From the NCBI GenBank assembly GCA_934089255.1, contig CAKOJI010000022.1, positions 1 to 17,568 of the forward strand: a stretch of DNA of 17,568 nt, in the 5' to 3' direction. Source of the stretch: an uncultured Bacilli bacterium. GTDB taxonomy: Bacteria > Bacillota_I > Bacilli_A > RF39 > UBA660. The translations under genes and the position numbers were made by a program. Shown piece after piece: positions 7,754 to 14,170 of this stretch (positions are counted from its first letter, which is position 1; each line of letters begins with the position of its first letter). The notes beneath the pieces were generated by a model. It did no database searches. It had not been told where the DNA came from and saw only the letters and a list, made by a program, of their open reading frames with translations.

Positions 7754-9230
7754 ATATTACAATAGCAATTAAATTGTTTGAACCTTTATTTACTATTTTT
7801 GTAGCAGTTGTAGATAATTTATAACGTGTACTTTCTGGCATCATAGATAATTTTGCTTGAATACCTTCTTTTACTATTTCATCTAAACTTCTACCAAATA
7901 TTTCACTTTTCCAAATATTTGATGGTTCAGTTTCGTAATCTTTCATAATATAGTCTATTAATTCTTTACTTTGTAGTTCTGTACCAATAATTGGTTCGAA
8001 AGAACTTTCAACATCTACTTTTAATAAGTGAATACTTGATGCAACAGCTTTTAATTTTACTCCATATCTTGAACCTTGTTTAATTATTTCTGGAGTTTCA
8101 AGTTTCATATCTTTTAAACTAGGATATACTATTCCATATCCAGTATTTTTAGCCATTTTAATTGCATTTTTTATACTTTCTGTTTCTTCTCTGTTACTAG
8201 AGTAGTCAGAGAATATTTTTATTAAACCTGCTTTAGATAAGTCAACGTCACCCATAATACTTTTTAGTACGTTATTATATAATTCATCACTACTATTTAA
8301 AGTAATTGTTACTATTCCTTTACCACTATCTAAGTTACTAATATAAGCGTCTGTTATGTATTCACTATCTTTAAAATTAGTTGTGATATTATCAACGTCT
8401 TTTACTTTTTCTATATTATTAACACATTCTTTTATTTTATCTAAATAATGTTTTTTAACTATATTGTCTTTATTTAAAACGTGAATCCACTCTGGAATGT
8501 TTATAGTAACGTCATTTATTGGGAATTCATATAATGCACTTCTTAAAATATTTGTCATATCTATGTCATTCATATTTAATACGTCCATAGGAATAACCGG
8601 TACATTATAATTATTTTCTAATTCATTTTTAATATTTACTGTAGCATCACTATTTGGATGTGTACTGTTTAGTACAACTATAAATGGTTTATTAATTGAT
8701 TTTAATTCTGTAATAACTTTTTCTTCACTTTCTAAGTAGTCATTTCTTCCTAGTGTTCCAATAGAGCCATCTGTAGTAACTACAATACCAATAGTTGCGT
8801 GATCTTTAATAACTTTTTCAGTTCCTATTTCTGCTGCTTCTATAAATGGTATTTCTTCTTCATACCAAGGAGTTTTTACTAATCTAGGATTACCTAATTC
8901 ATCTTGAAAACCTGTTGCACCGTTACTAACATAACCTACACAGTCAATAAGTTTTATTTGAGTAACTAATTCATCTATTTTAATGTCAGCACCATTTGAT
9001 GGTACAAATTTAGGCTCAGTAGTCATAATTGTTTTGCCTTGAGCTGTTTGAGGGATTTCATCTAAACATATTTTTTTATCATTTTCATCTTTTATATTTG
9101 GAATAACTAAATTTTCAATAACTTTTTTAATAAATGTACTTTTTCCAGTTCTAACAGCTCCAACCACACCTAGAAAAATACATCCATTACCATATGTAGA
9201 AATATTTTCTATAATCTCTTTCTTTTCCAT
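7752..9230 (-). CDS. spoIVA: Stage IV sporulation protein A (coat basement ATPase)
   Basis: A 492-residue protein, the usual length. SpoIVA is an ATPase made in the mother cell that polymerises on the forespore outer membrane and anchors the spore coat. Seen: Walker A-like GAVRTGKST (24-32) near the N-terminus, IMTTEPKFVP (68-77), Walker B-region LIDCVGYV (94-101), FIVVLNSTHP in the GTPase-like domain, and the conserved C-terminal tail ending in a hydrophobic LIAIVI. Translated behind AAAGG 10 bases upstream. Its presence is strong evidence that the organism forms endospores. The gene converges on the leuS operon and follows a PemK-like gene on the same strand, separated from it by a terminator, so it has its own promoter. 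Confidence 0.97.
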   Translation of the reverse strand: MEKKEIIENISTYGNGCIFLGVVGAVRTGKSTFIKKVIENLVIPNIKDENDKKICLDEIPQTAQGKTIMTTEPKFVPSNGADIKIDELVTQIKLIDCVGYVSNGATGFQDELGNPRLVKTPWYEEEIPFIEAAEIGTEKVIKDHATIGIVVTTDGSIGTLGRNDYLESEEKVITELKSINKPFIVVLNSTHPNSDATVNIKNELENNYNVPVIPMDVLNMNDIDMTNILRSALYEFPINDVTINIPEWIHVLNKDNIVKKHYLDKIKECVNNIEKVKDVDNITTNFKDSEYITDAYISNLDSGKGIVTITLNSSDELYNNVLKSIMGDVDLSKAGLIKIFSDYSSNREETESIKNAIKMAKNTGYGIVYPSLKDMKLETPEIIKQGSRYGVKLKAVASSIHLLKVDVESSFEPIIGTELQSKELIDYIMKDYETEPSNIWKSEIFGRSLDEIVKEGIQAKLSMMPESTRYKLSTTATKIVNKGSNNLIAIVI

Positions 9231-9251
9231 AAGTCACTAACCTTTCAATGA

Positions 9252-9279
9252 ATAATATGTTCTATAGTTAAATTTATTC
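9252..9279 (-). promoter_or_regulatory. Candidate sigma-E (mother-cell) promoter of spoIVA
   Basis: On the minus strand, GAATAAA (9279-9273), 13 bases, then CATATTAT (9259-9252). These fit the sigma-E consensus of a GAATAAA-like -35 and a CATAYAHT -10 with one mismatch. The predicted start near 9245 leaves only about 15 bases of leader, with AAAGG at its 5' end, which is short. Regulation by sigma-E is the known pattern for spoIVA; the site itself is inferred. Confidence 0.4.
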
Positions 9280-9312
9280 AAAAAAAATACAAGAACTATT
9301 TATTATTCTTGT
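9280..9312 (-). terminator. Intrinsic terminator of the PemK-like gene
   Basis: ACAAGAA (9312-9306) pairs with TTCTTGT (9295-9289) on the minus strand, followed by ATTTTTTT. The stem overlaps the gene's last codons and its TAG stop (9298-9296), isolating spoIVA from upstream transcription. Confidence 0.85.
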
Positions 9313-9805
9313 AAGTTTGTTTTAATATTTTTCTTTTTTCTTTTCTTTCTTTTAATCTTTTCTTTTTTTCTTGTTTTTCTTTAGAAGTGTATCTATCCAT
9401 ATAATCTTTTATCATAATCTTTATAAAGTCATATAATTCTTTTTGATAATCTTCTATTTCTATAGTAAGTATTTTTTTAAATAATATCATTAAAGTATGT
9501 TCATTAATATTGATATCTGTTTTTGTTAAATTATTTTCTTCATATAAATATATTGAATCTATTTTAGCACAACAAAATTTAGTATCGTTTAAAATTGAAT
9601 ATGGCATATATAAATGATTTTTAGAAATTATTTTATTATATGTACCTCTTGTAGCATTTGTTACTGGTACAGTAGCATAGTATAATTTATTATTTTCTTC
9701 ATAATTAAATAATACTATTGATAATCTATTTTGTTTATTATCTTTAAAATTTACTTTATTAACCATTGTTTTTTCTTGCATAACAACGTCTCCTGGTTTA
9801 AACAT
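9296..9805 (-). CDS. PemK/MazF-like SH3-fold protein, solitary
   Basis: A 169-residue protein starting at ATG 9805 with AGGAG 9 bases upstream; an in-frame TTG at 9814 is rejected. Opening FKPGDVV is followed by an RLSIVLFNYEE block and YYATVPVTNA, an order resembling the beta-barrel of PemK/MazF proteins (GDVVxxxF...R..VL......T). After about residue 110 comes a helical segment and a very basic tail rich in KEK/RKEKRK. There is no neighbouring antitoxin ORF, so it is either an orphan, a degenerate toxin-fold protein with a different job, or a nucleic-acid-binding protein. The similarity is weak and from pattern recognition alone. It has its own sigma-A promoter and terminator. Confidence 0.5.
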   Translation of the reverse strand: MFKPGDVVMQEKTMVNKVNFKDNKQNRLSIVLFNYEENNKLYYATVPVTNATRGTYNKIISKNHLYMPYSILNDTKFCCAKIDSIYLYEENNLTKTDININEHTLMILFKKILTIEIEDYQKELYDFIKIMIKDYMDRYTSKEKQEKKKRLKERKEKRKILKQTYKNNK

Positions 9806-9830
9806 AAAAATCAACTCCTGTGCGTTTTGT

Positions 9831-9859
9831 ATTATATTACAGAAATATATTTATTTCAA
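9831..9859 (-). promoter_or_regulatory. Sigma-A promoter of the PemK-like gene
   Basis: Minus strand TTGAAA (9859-9854), 17-base spacer, TATAAT (9836-9831). A near-consensus promoter with an AGGAG site following closely. Confidence 0.75.
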
Positions 9860-9867
9860 TATAAAAT

Positions 9868-9895
9868 TCGACAAATTATTTAAATATTTTATTTT
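9868..9895 (+). promoter_or_regulatory. Candidate promoter of the SPOR-radC-mreCD operon
   Basis: TCGACA (9868-9873), 16 bases, TATTTT (9890-9895). It is divergent from the PemK-like gene promoter. The same TCGACA -35 appears ahead of the small toxin gene. Only moderate match to consensus. Confidence 0.35.
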
Positions 9896-9915
9896 ATTAT
9901 ATTATTGGTGATTTT

Positions 9916-10338
9916 ATGAAAAAACTTATAAAATTATTAGTAATTTTTATATTAGGAATATTTAGTGGATATTATATATGTCAAAATAATCCTTTAAAAG
10001 TATTTGATAACAGTTATAAAGCGTTTCAAGTAGGAGTATATACTTCAATAGATGCTGCTAATACCTATAAAAGTAAATATAAAGATGCAATAGTAATAAA
10101 AGATAATGAATTATATAGAGTATATGTTTCTATATTAAGAAACGATAATAATATAGAAGCTATGAGTAAATATTTAAATAAAAATAACATTGATTTTTAT
10201 ATAAAAGATATTAATATAGAAAATAAAGAATTAGATAAAGAATTAAATAGTTATGAAAATGTTATGGATACTAATAATGAAGTAGTATTTTTAAGTATTA
10301 ATAAAATGATTATAGAAAAGTATGAGGAAAGTATATGA
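9916..10338 (+). CDS. Membrane-anchored SPOR-domain-like protein
   Basis: A 140-residue protein with an N-terminal transmembrane anchor (residues 4-23) and an extracytoplasmic domain. FQVGVYTSIDAANTYKSKY (37-55), followed by YRVYVSI and KNNIDFYIKDI, has the beta-alpha-beta pattern of a SPOR domain, a septal or denuded-peptidoglycan-binding module. The C-terminal 40 residues are acidic and unrecognised. GGTG (9907-9910) precedes ATG by 5 bases. The stop TGA overlaps the radC start (ATGA, 10335-10338), so the gene is translationally coupled to radC, and it heads a cell-shape/recombination operon with mreC and mreD. SPOR is inferred from pattern, not a search. Confidence 0.65.
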   Translation: MKKLIKLLVIFILGIFSGYYICQNNPLKVFDNSYKAFQVGVYTSIDAANTYKSKYKDAIVIKDNELYRVYVSILRNDNNIEAMSKYLNKNNIDFYIKDINIENKELDKELNSYENVMDTNNEVVFLSINKMIIEKYEESI

Positions 10339-11009
10339 AATTAAAAGAATTACCTAAAACAGAATTACCTAGAGAAAGATTAGTAAATGTTGGAGAAAGT
10401 AAATTAACTAATGAAGAATTATTATCAATAATATTAAGAACTGGTAGTAAAAATAATTCAGTAAAAGATGTTAGCAATAACATATTAAGTACTATAAATA
10501 ATATTAATGAACTTAATGATATTACATTAGAAGAATTAAGTAAAATAAAGGGTGTAGGTTTGGTAAAAGCTATTAGTATTAAAGCAAGTATTGAACTTGG
10601 TAAGAGAGTAAGTAATGTTAATATAGTTAATATGATGATGTTAAATAATAGTGATGTAGTACATGAAACGTTTAAACAAGTATTTATAGGTTTAAAACAA
10701 GAAAAATTATTAGCAGTATATTTAGATAATAAAAAAAGATTAATTAGTTATAAAGTAATAAGTATAGGTACTAAAGATGAAACTATATTTCATCCAAGAG
10801 AAATTATATATAATGCAATTAAATGTAATGCAAGCGCTTTAATTATTATACATAATCATCCATCTGGAATAATTATACCTAGTAAAAAAGATATAGAAAT
10901 GACTAATATATTAATTAATTCTTGTAATATAGTTGGTATACCTTTATTAGATCATTTAATTACTAATACTAAAAATTATTATAGTTTTTTTAAGGAGAAT
11001 AGTATATGA
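10335..11009 (+). CDS. radC: RadC family JAMM/MPN protein
   Basis: A 224-residue protein. N-terminal helix-hairpin-helix region (KIKGVGLVKA, about 73-82) and C-terminal JAB/MPN domain with HNHPSG (173-178) and Asp186, the metal-binding H-x-H-x10-D set of RadC. FIGLKQEKLLAVYLD and GTKDETIFHPREI are also family blocks. The exact activity of RadC is not settled. Neighbours radC-mreC-mreD are the classic Firmicutes order. It overlaps the upstream SPOR gene by 4 bases and the next gene by 4 bases (11006-11009). Confidence 0.95.
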   Translation: MKLKELPKTELPRERLVNVGESKLTNEELLSIILRTGSKNNSVKDVSNNILSTINNINELNDITLEELSKIKGVGLVKAISIKASIELGKRVSNVNIVNMMMLNNSDVVHETFKQVFIGLKQEKLLAVYLDNKKRLISYKVISIGTKDETIFHPREIIYNAIKCNASALIIIHNHPSGIIIPSKKDIEMTNILINSCNIVGIPLLDHLITNTKNYYSFFKENSI

Positions 11010-11674
11010 AGCGAATAGGTATATACGTTATTATATTTATTTTTGTTATATTATTTAGAGATAATATATGTTTCTTTTATGGAAATGTATTAGGTGTATT
11101 TAAATTAGATAATAAATATAGTGATGGTGTTATAAAATTAAAAGATGAAAAAATAGAATATTTAGAAAATGAAATAGATAATATAAATGATTTTAGTAAA
11201 AATTTATATAGAATAGATTATAAGTATAAAGTTTCTAAAATTATTTATAAAGAAACTTACAATATGGGTAAATATAAAGTACAGTATGGTAAAAGTGATG
11301 GATTATTAGATGGTATGGGAGTTACTAATGAAAAAGGTTTTATTGGTAAGTTAACTAATGTAATGGAACATACTAGTGAATTAACTACGTTAAAAGATTT
11401 AAAAGATGTTAGTGTAGTTGTTAATAATAGTTATGGTAAATTAAATTATGATTATGAAACAGAAAACTTTATAATATCTGATATTAGTAATTATGATAAG
11501 ATTAGAATTAATGATGAAGTATATACTAGTGGATATGGTACTATAAAAGAAAAACTTTATATAGGAAAGGTAATTAAAGTAAATGAACAAGATATTTCTA
11601 AAAATGTTATAGTTAAGACAGAAGTGGATTTTAATAATTTAAATTATGTTTTAATAGTTGGTGATAATTTATGA
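11006..11674 (+). CDS. mreC: Rod shape-determining protein MreC
   Basis: A 222-residue protein, short for the family. An N-terminal membrane anchor (residues about 5-25) is followed by a coiled-coil stretch rich in Lys/Glu/Asn (about 43-65) and a C-terminal beta-domain: VSKIIYKE, DGLLDGMGVTNEKGFIGKL (the DGVxxxMGV-like core), VVVNNSYGKL, INDEVYTSGYGTI and IGKVIKV, all MreC landmarks. It links cytoskeletal MreB and the elongation machinery through the membrane; MreB is not in the window. Its start overlaps radC by 4 bases and its stop overlaps mreD (ATGA-type, 11671-11674). Confidence 0.9.
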   Translation: MKRIGIYVIIFIFVILFRDNICFFYGNVLGVFKLDNKYSDGVIKLKDEKIEYLENEIDNINDFSKNLYRIDYKYKVSKIIYKETYNMGKYKVQYGKSDGLLDGMGVTNEKGFIGKLTNVMEHTSELTTLKDLKDVSVVVNNSYGKLNYDYETENFIISDISNYDKIRINDEVYTSGYGTIKEKLYIGKVIKVNEQDISKNVIVKTEVDFNNLNYVLIVGDNL

Positions 11675-12048
11675 TATTATTATTTGATAATCTAGTTAAT
11701 AACTATATAAATATAATTTCTTGTTTAATAATACTTTATGTTTTTTATTTAAATAAATATAGTTTTTTAAATTTATTTATTATTGATACTTTATTAAATA
11801 TGATTCCTTATATAAGTATAATTATTTTAATTTTATTTTATTTAAATAAATTTATATTTAAAAGATTAATAAATAATAATATTAATAAATTTGTTTTAAG
11901 TATATTATATTATTTTATATTTATAAGTTTATTATATTTATTAAATAATTATAATTTTAATTATTTATATTATATTGTATCTAATTTATTTTCTATTATA
12001 TTAAATATTATTATATATTTTATATTTATTTTTTATAAGAATAGTTGA
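11671..12048 (+). CDS. mreD: MreD-like polytopic membrane protein
   Basis: A 125-residue, strongly hydrophobic protein with about four transmembrane segments and almost no charged residues outside short loops (LNKYS, RLINNNIN). Family call rests on position directly after mreC with an overlapping start and on its membrane character; MreD diverges quickly, and typical versions are longer (about 160-170 residues). Base composition is extreme: hand-counting gave 19 G or C in the 300 bases 11701-12000. Codons are almost all A/T. The TGA stop is used. The following gene has its own promoter, so the operon probably ends here, although no terminator hairpin is visible. Confidence 0.7.
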   Translation: MILLFDNLVNNYINIISCLIILYVFYLNKYSFLNLFIIDTLLNMIPYISIIILILFYLNKFIFKRLINNNINKFVLSILYYFIFISLLYLLNNYNFNYLYYIVSNLFSIILNIIIYFIFIFYKNS

Positions 12049-12067
12049 TTTTAAATGAAGTTAGTTG

Positions 12068-12096
12068 TTGAAAAAAATGTATATATATTATATAAT
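12068..12096 (+). promoter_or_regulatory. Sigma-A promoter of the WXG-C39 cassette
   Basis: TTGAAA (12068-12073), 17-base spacer, TATAAT (12091-12096). The predicted start near 12103 precedes AAAGGATGG (12108-12116) and the ATG at 12127. An in-frame ATG at 12055 lies upstream of this promoter and has no ribosome site, which decides the start. Confidence 0.7.
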
Positions 12097-12126
12097 ACTA
12101 GTAAGTTAAAGGATGGTAGTAGTAAA

Positions 12127-13020
12127 ATGGTGAGTTCAAGTATTGTTAATGCGGATAATCAAAGTATAGCAGGAGTTTTTAATAAATATAACAATGCAGT
12201 TAATAATTTGACAGAAACAATATGGAACGGTTTGTCAAAAGAAAATTTCGTGAATCTTGCTTTCGCTTTTGTGAGTGAGTTTTCTGACCCAATATCACAA
12301 CAATTGCAGTTATTAAGTGTTACAACTGAATTATATCAAGAATACATTCAAAAAAAAGAATCTAAAAATATAGCACAATCGAATTATGACACAGCAATCA
12401 TAGATAACAATTCAGAAAAAATTGCACAATATTCTAATCAAATTAAACTTTTTTCCCAAGAAGTGGAAAATTTAAAACAAAGAATAGAAGCAAATATAAA
12501 CGAAATAATTAAGTATAAAATAAAAACTGAAACTAAGTATGATTTTATCAATTATTATCAATACAATTATAAAAATTCATTTGATTATGGAGAAACAATT
12601 TCGAGTGCAGGATGTGGGCCAACATCAATGGCAATGGTTTTAACATATTTAACGGGAGAAAAAATTGAACCACCAACTACAGCTGAATATGCGTTAAATT
12701 CTTCTCATAGGTATAGAGTAAAGGGAAATGGTATTTCATGGGAATATTTTAATGCTATTTCAAAAGAATATAAAATTGATTGCAAGCAAACAGGTGTTAC
12801 AGGAAAAAATATTGTTGATAGTTTAAACAATGGAGAAACAATCATAATGTCTATGAAACCTGGACATTTTACAGCTAATGGTCATTTTATTGTTTTAAAT
12901 GGCATTACTGATCAGGGAAAGATTAAAGTAGCAGATCCAAATAGTGAAATACGTTCAAAACAAGAATGGGATCTTAATGTATTTGAAGTTGAAGGTGCAC
13001 AAATGTGGAGTTTTAAATAG
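12127..13020 (+). CDS. WXG/LXG-like protein with C-terminal C39-type peptidase domain
   Basis: A 297-residue protein starting at ATG 12127. Residues 1-50 hold a helical WXG-like hairpin with W33-N-G35 in an LTETIWNGLSKENF block; residues 65-130 are a long helical, coiled-coil-prone segment. Residues about 140-297 form a papain-like C39-type peptidase domain: AGCGPTSMAMVL with Cys163, a central stretch, NGHFIVLNG with His253 and ADPNS with Asp270, the expected C/H/D order. It has no signal peptide. WXG/LXG proteins are typically exported by type VII secretion and form effectors or adhesive factors; this architecture suggests an exported cysteine peptidase. No secretion genes are in the window. 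GC content is clearly higher than in neighbours (one line at 12601-12660 has 26 of 60), which hints at transfer. The next gene follows at 17 bases. Confidence 0.75.
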   Translation: MVSSSIVNADNQSIAGVFNKYNNAVNNLTETIWNGLSKENFVNLAFAFVSEFSDPISQQLQLLSVTTELYQEYIQKKESKNIAQSNYDTAIIDNNSEKIAQYSNQIKLFSQEVENLKQRIEANINEIIKYKIKTETKYDFINYYQYNYKNSFDYGETISSAGCGPTSMAMVLTYLTGEKIEPPTTAEYALNSSHRYRVKGNGISWEYFNAISKEYKIDCKQTGVTGKNIVDSLNNGETIIMSMKPGHFTANGHFIVLNGITDQGKIKVADPNSEIRSKQEWDLNVFEVEGAQMWSFK

Positions 13021-13036
13021 TGAAGGAGTATTAATT

Positions 13037-13579
13037 ATGCAGACTGATGACAAATTATTAAAAATGATAAAAACTTTAAATAATCATTTACATGCAAGCA
13101 ATATATACGTACCTATTTTAGAAAATTTTGAATTAGAACATCTGGCTAAAGTTCCAAATTGTATTTTTGTTGCTAAAAATAATAATGGTTTTATAGAAGA
13201 GTTATTTATTGAACCTTTAATTGATTTAAATGAATCTTTAGAAAATGTAATAAATAAAATTCAAAATGAAACAACCGAATATTTAACATCTAAGAATATT
13301 AAAACAAATGTTAATTATTTTAATGATTACAAAAATGATACTTTTAATTTTAAAATATACGTTAGAAATGTTTTTTTAGATAATAAAATGATTAGGAAAT
13401 TTGATGTGTTTTTTTTGGATAATAGGTGTAATGACTTGTACAAATTATCATTGTCAAATGGTCCTATAAAATTGGATAAATTGGATAAGTGTGAAGATAT
13501 TATTTCGCTAAATTTATTCAACATGTTAAAATTAATCTTAGATAATATAAAATATAACGTTCAAAATCAATTTATATAA
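13037..13579 (+). CDS. Unknown 180-residue partner of the C39 peptidase protein
   Basis: Starts at ATG 13037 behind GAAGGAG (13022-13028), 16 bases after the peptidase gene ends; a frame reading back into that gene is rejected. I do not recognise a family. No membrane segment or signal peptide is seen; the protein is acidic-basic mixed, with repeated FIEELFIEP and KIYVRNVFLDNKMIRKFDVF segments suggesting alternating strands and helices. Tight coupling to a WXG-type exported peptidase makes an immunity protein or a dedicated chaperone plausible (inference only). Two similar segments in the order of strands may indicate an alpha/beta fold. Base composition is similar to its partner's but closer to the chromosome's. 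No terminator is visible before spoVIF. Confidence 0.6.
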   Translation: MQTDDKLLKMIKTLNNHLHASNIYVPILENFELEHLAKVPNCIFVAKNNNGFIEELFIEPLIDLNESLENVINKIQNETTEYLTSKNIKTNVNYFNDYKNDTFNFKIYVRNVFLDNKMIRKFDVFFLDNRCNDLYKLSLSNGPIKLDKLDKCEDIISLNLFNMLKLILDNIKYNVQNQFI

Positions 13580-13619
13580 CTATTTTAACTTTATGTCATA
13601 TAATTTAGTGGAGGGTTAT

Positions 13620-13862
13620 ATGAACTTAAATGATGATTTTTTTGGTAAAGTAAAAAATAAAACTAATGTTGATAAAGATACTTTAGTAGATTTAGCCAAA
13701 AGATTAAATGAAAATAATATGAAAGATGAAAAGGTTTTAAAAAGTATAATTAGAGATTTATCTAAGATAACTGGTAAGAGTGTTAGTTTAGAAAAAGAAC
13801 AAAAAATAATAGATACTATTAAAAATGATAAAGTACCAAAAAATATTGATAAATTTTTTTGA
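13620..13862 (+). CDS. spoVIF: SpoVIF-like small sporulation protein
   Basis: An 80-residue protein starting at ATG 13620 behind GGAGG (13610-13614), 5 bases upstream; a longer in-frame reading from 13593 lacks a ribosome site. DDFFGKVKNKTNVDKDTLVD then LAKRLNENNMKDEKVLKSII, RDLSKITGKSVS and the PKNIDKFF tail match the small SpoVIF family (spore coat/late sporulation; the family motif is FFxxIxKKTGV...DE...VxxxI). I have only pattern memory for this, but several blocks agree. The TGA stop leads into a terminator. CATATAAT at 13597-13604 resembles a sigma-E/K -10 but no matching -35 is clear. A second sporulation gene in the window, separate from spoIVA. Confidence 0.75.
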   Translation: MNLNDDFFGKVKNKTNVDKDTLVDLAKRLNENNMKDEKVLKSIIRDLSKITGKSVSLEKEQKIIDTIKNDKVPKNIDKFF

Positions 13863-13881
13863 GATAGAAATATCTCTTTTT
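13861..13881 (+). terminator. Intrinsic terminator of spoVIF
   Basis: GAGATA, GAAA tetraloop, TATCTC (13861-13876) followed by TTTTT. The stem overlaps the last bases of the TGA stop. Confidence 0.85.
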
Positions 13882-13928
13882 AATTTAAGATTTGATAATA
13901 ATGTTTAAATATTATATTTTGTTAAATG

Positions 13929-13956
13929 TTGACAAAGAATAAATATTTAGTATAAT
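13929..13956 (+). promoter_or_regulatory. Sigma-A promoter of the serS T-box transcript
   Basis: Consensus TTGACA (13929-13934), 16 bases, TATAAT (13951-13956). The predicted start is near 13963, ahead of the T-box leader. Confidence 0.8.
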
Positions 13957-13962
13957 AGTTAT

Positions 13963-14152
13963 ATAAATTGATTATTTGGGACAATAATAATGTTTTATTT
14001 ATAGAGAGTTGATGGTTGGTGAAAATCAATAATATAAGTTATTTAATCTACCCAATAGAGTGATTAATCATCACCGGTTAAAACCGTTATATTAATTAAG
14101 TTAATAAAAGGATGGTACCGCATTTTATGCTCCTTGTACTATTCTTTTTTAT
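13963..14152 (+). promoter_or_regulatory. T-box leader (serine), controlling serS
   Basis: AGAGAG then GGTTGGTGAAAATCAA form the stem I AG region and apical loop; the specifier loop around 14044-14052 reads AA-TCT-A, with TCT (Ser) at 14047-14049; the ACCGGTT/AACCGT hairpin (14072-14088) follows; and the T-box core GGATGGTACCGC is at 14110-14121. The antiterminator uses AAGG (14108-14111) and CCTT (14132-14135). The serine specifier agrees with serS downstream. This element plus the upstream terminator fully accounts for the spacer between spoVIF and serS. Confidence 0.9.
14110..14150 (+). terminator. T-box terminator stem of the serS leader
   Basis: GGATGGTAC (14110-14118) pairs with GTACTATTC (14136-14144, including G-U pairs), followed by TTTTTT. 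It is mutually exclusive with the antiterminator. Confidence 0.8.
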
Positions 14153-14170
14153 TTTAGAAAGAGGGATAAT

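Noticed and set aside
12055..12126. Earlier ATG for the WXG-C39 gene
   Set aside because: A near-consensus promoter (12068-12096) lies within this extension, and a ribosome site precedes ATG 12127.
12944..13036. Earlier start for the unknown 180-residue gene inside the C39 gene
   Set aside because: It overlaps the peptidase gene's end in another frame, while GAAGGAG is right before ATG 13037.
13327..13524. Minus-strand open frame inside the unknown 180-residue gene
   Set aside because: No ribosome site or recognisable motif; a shadow of the real frame.
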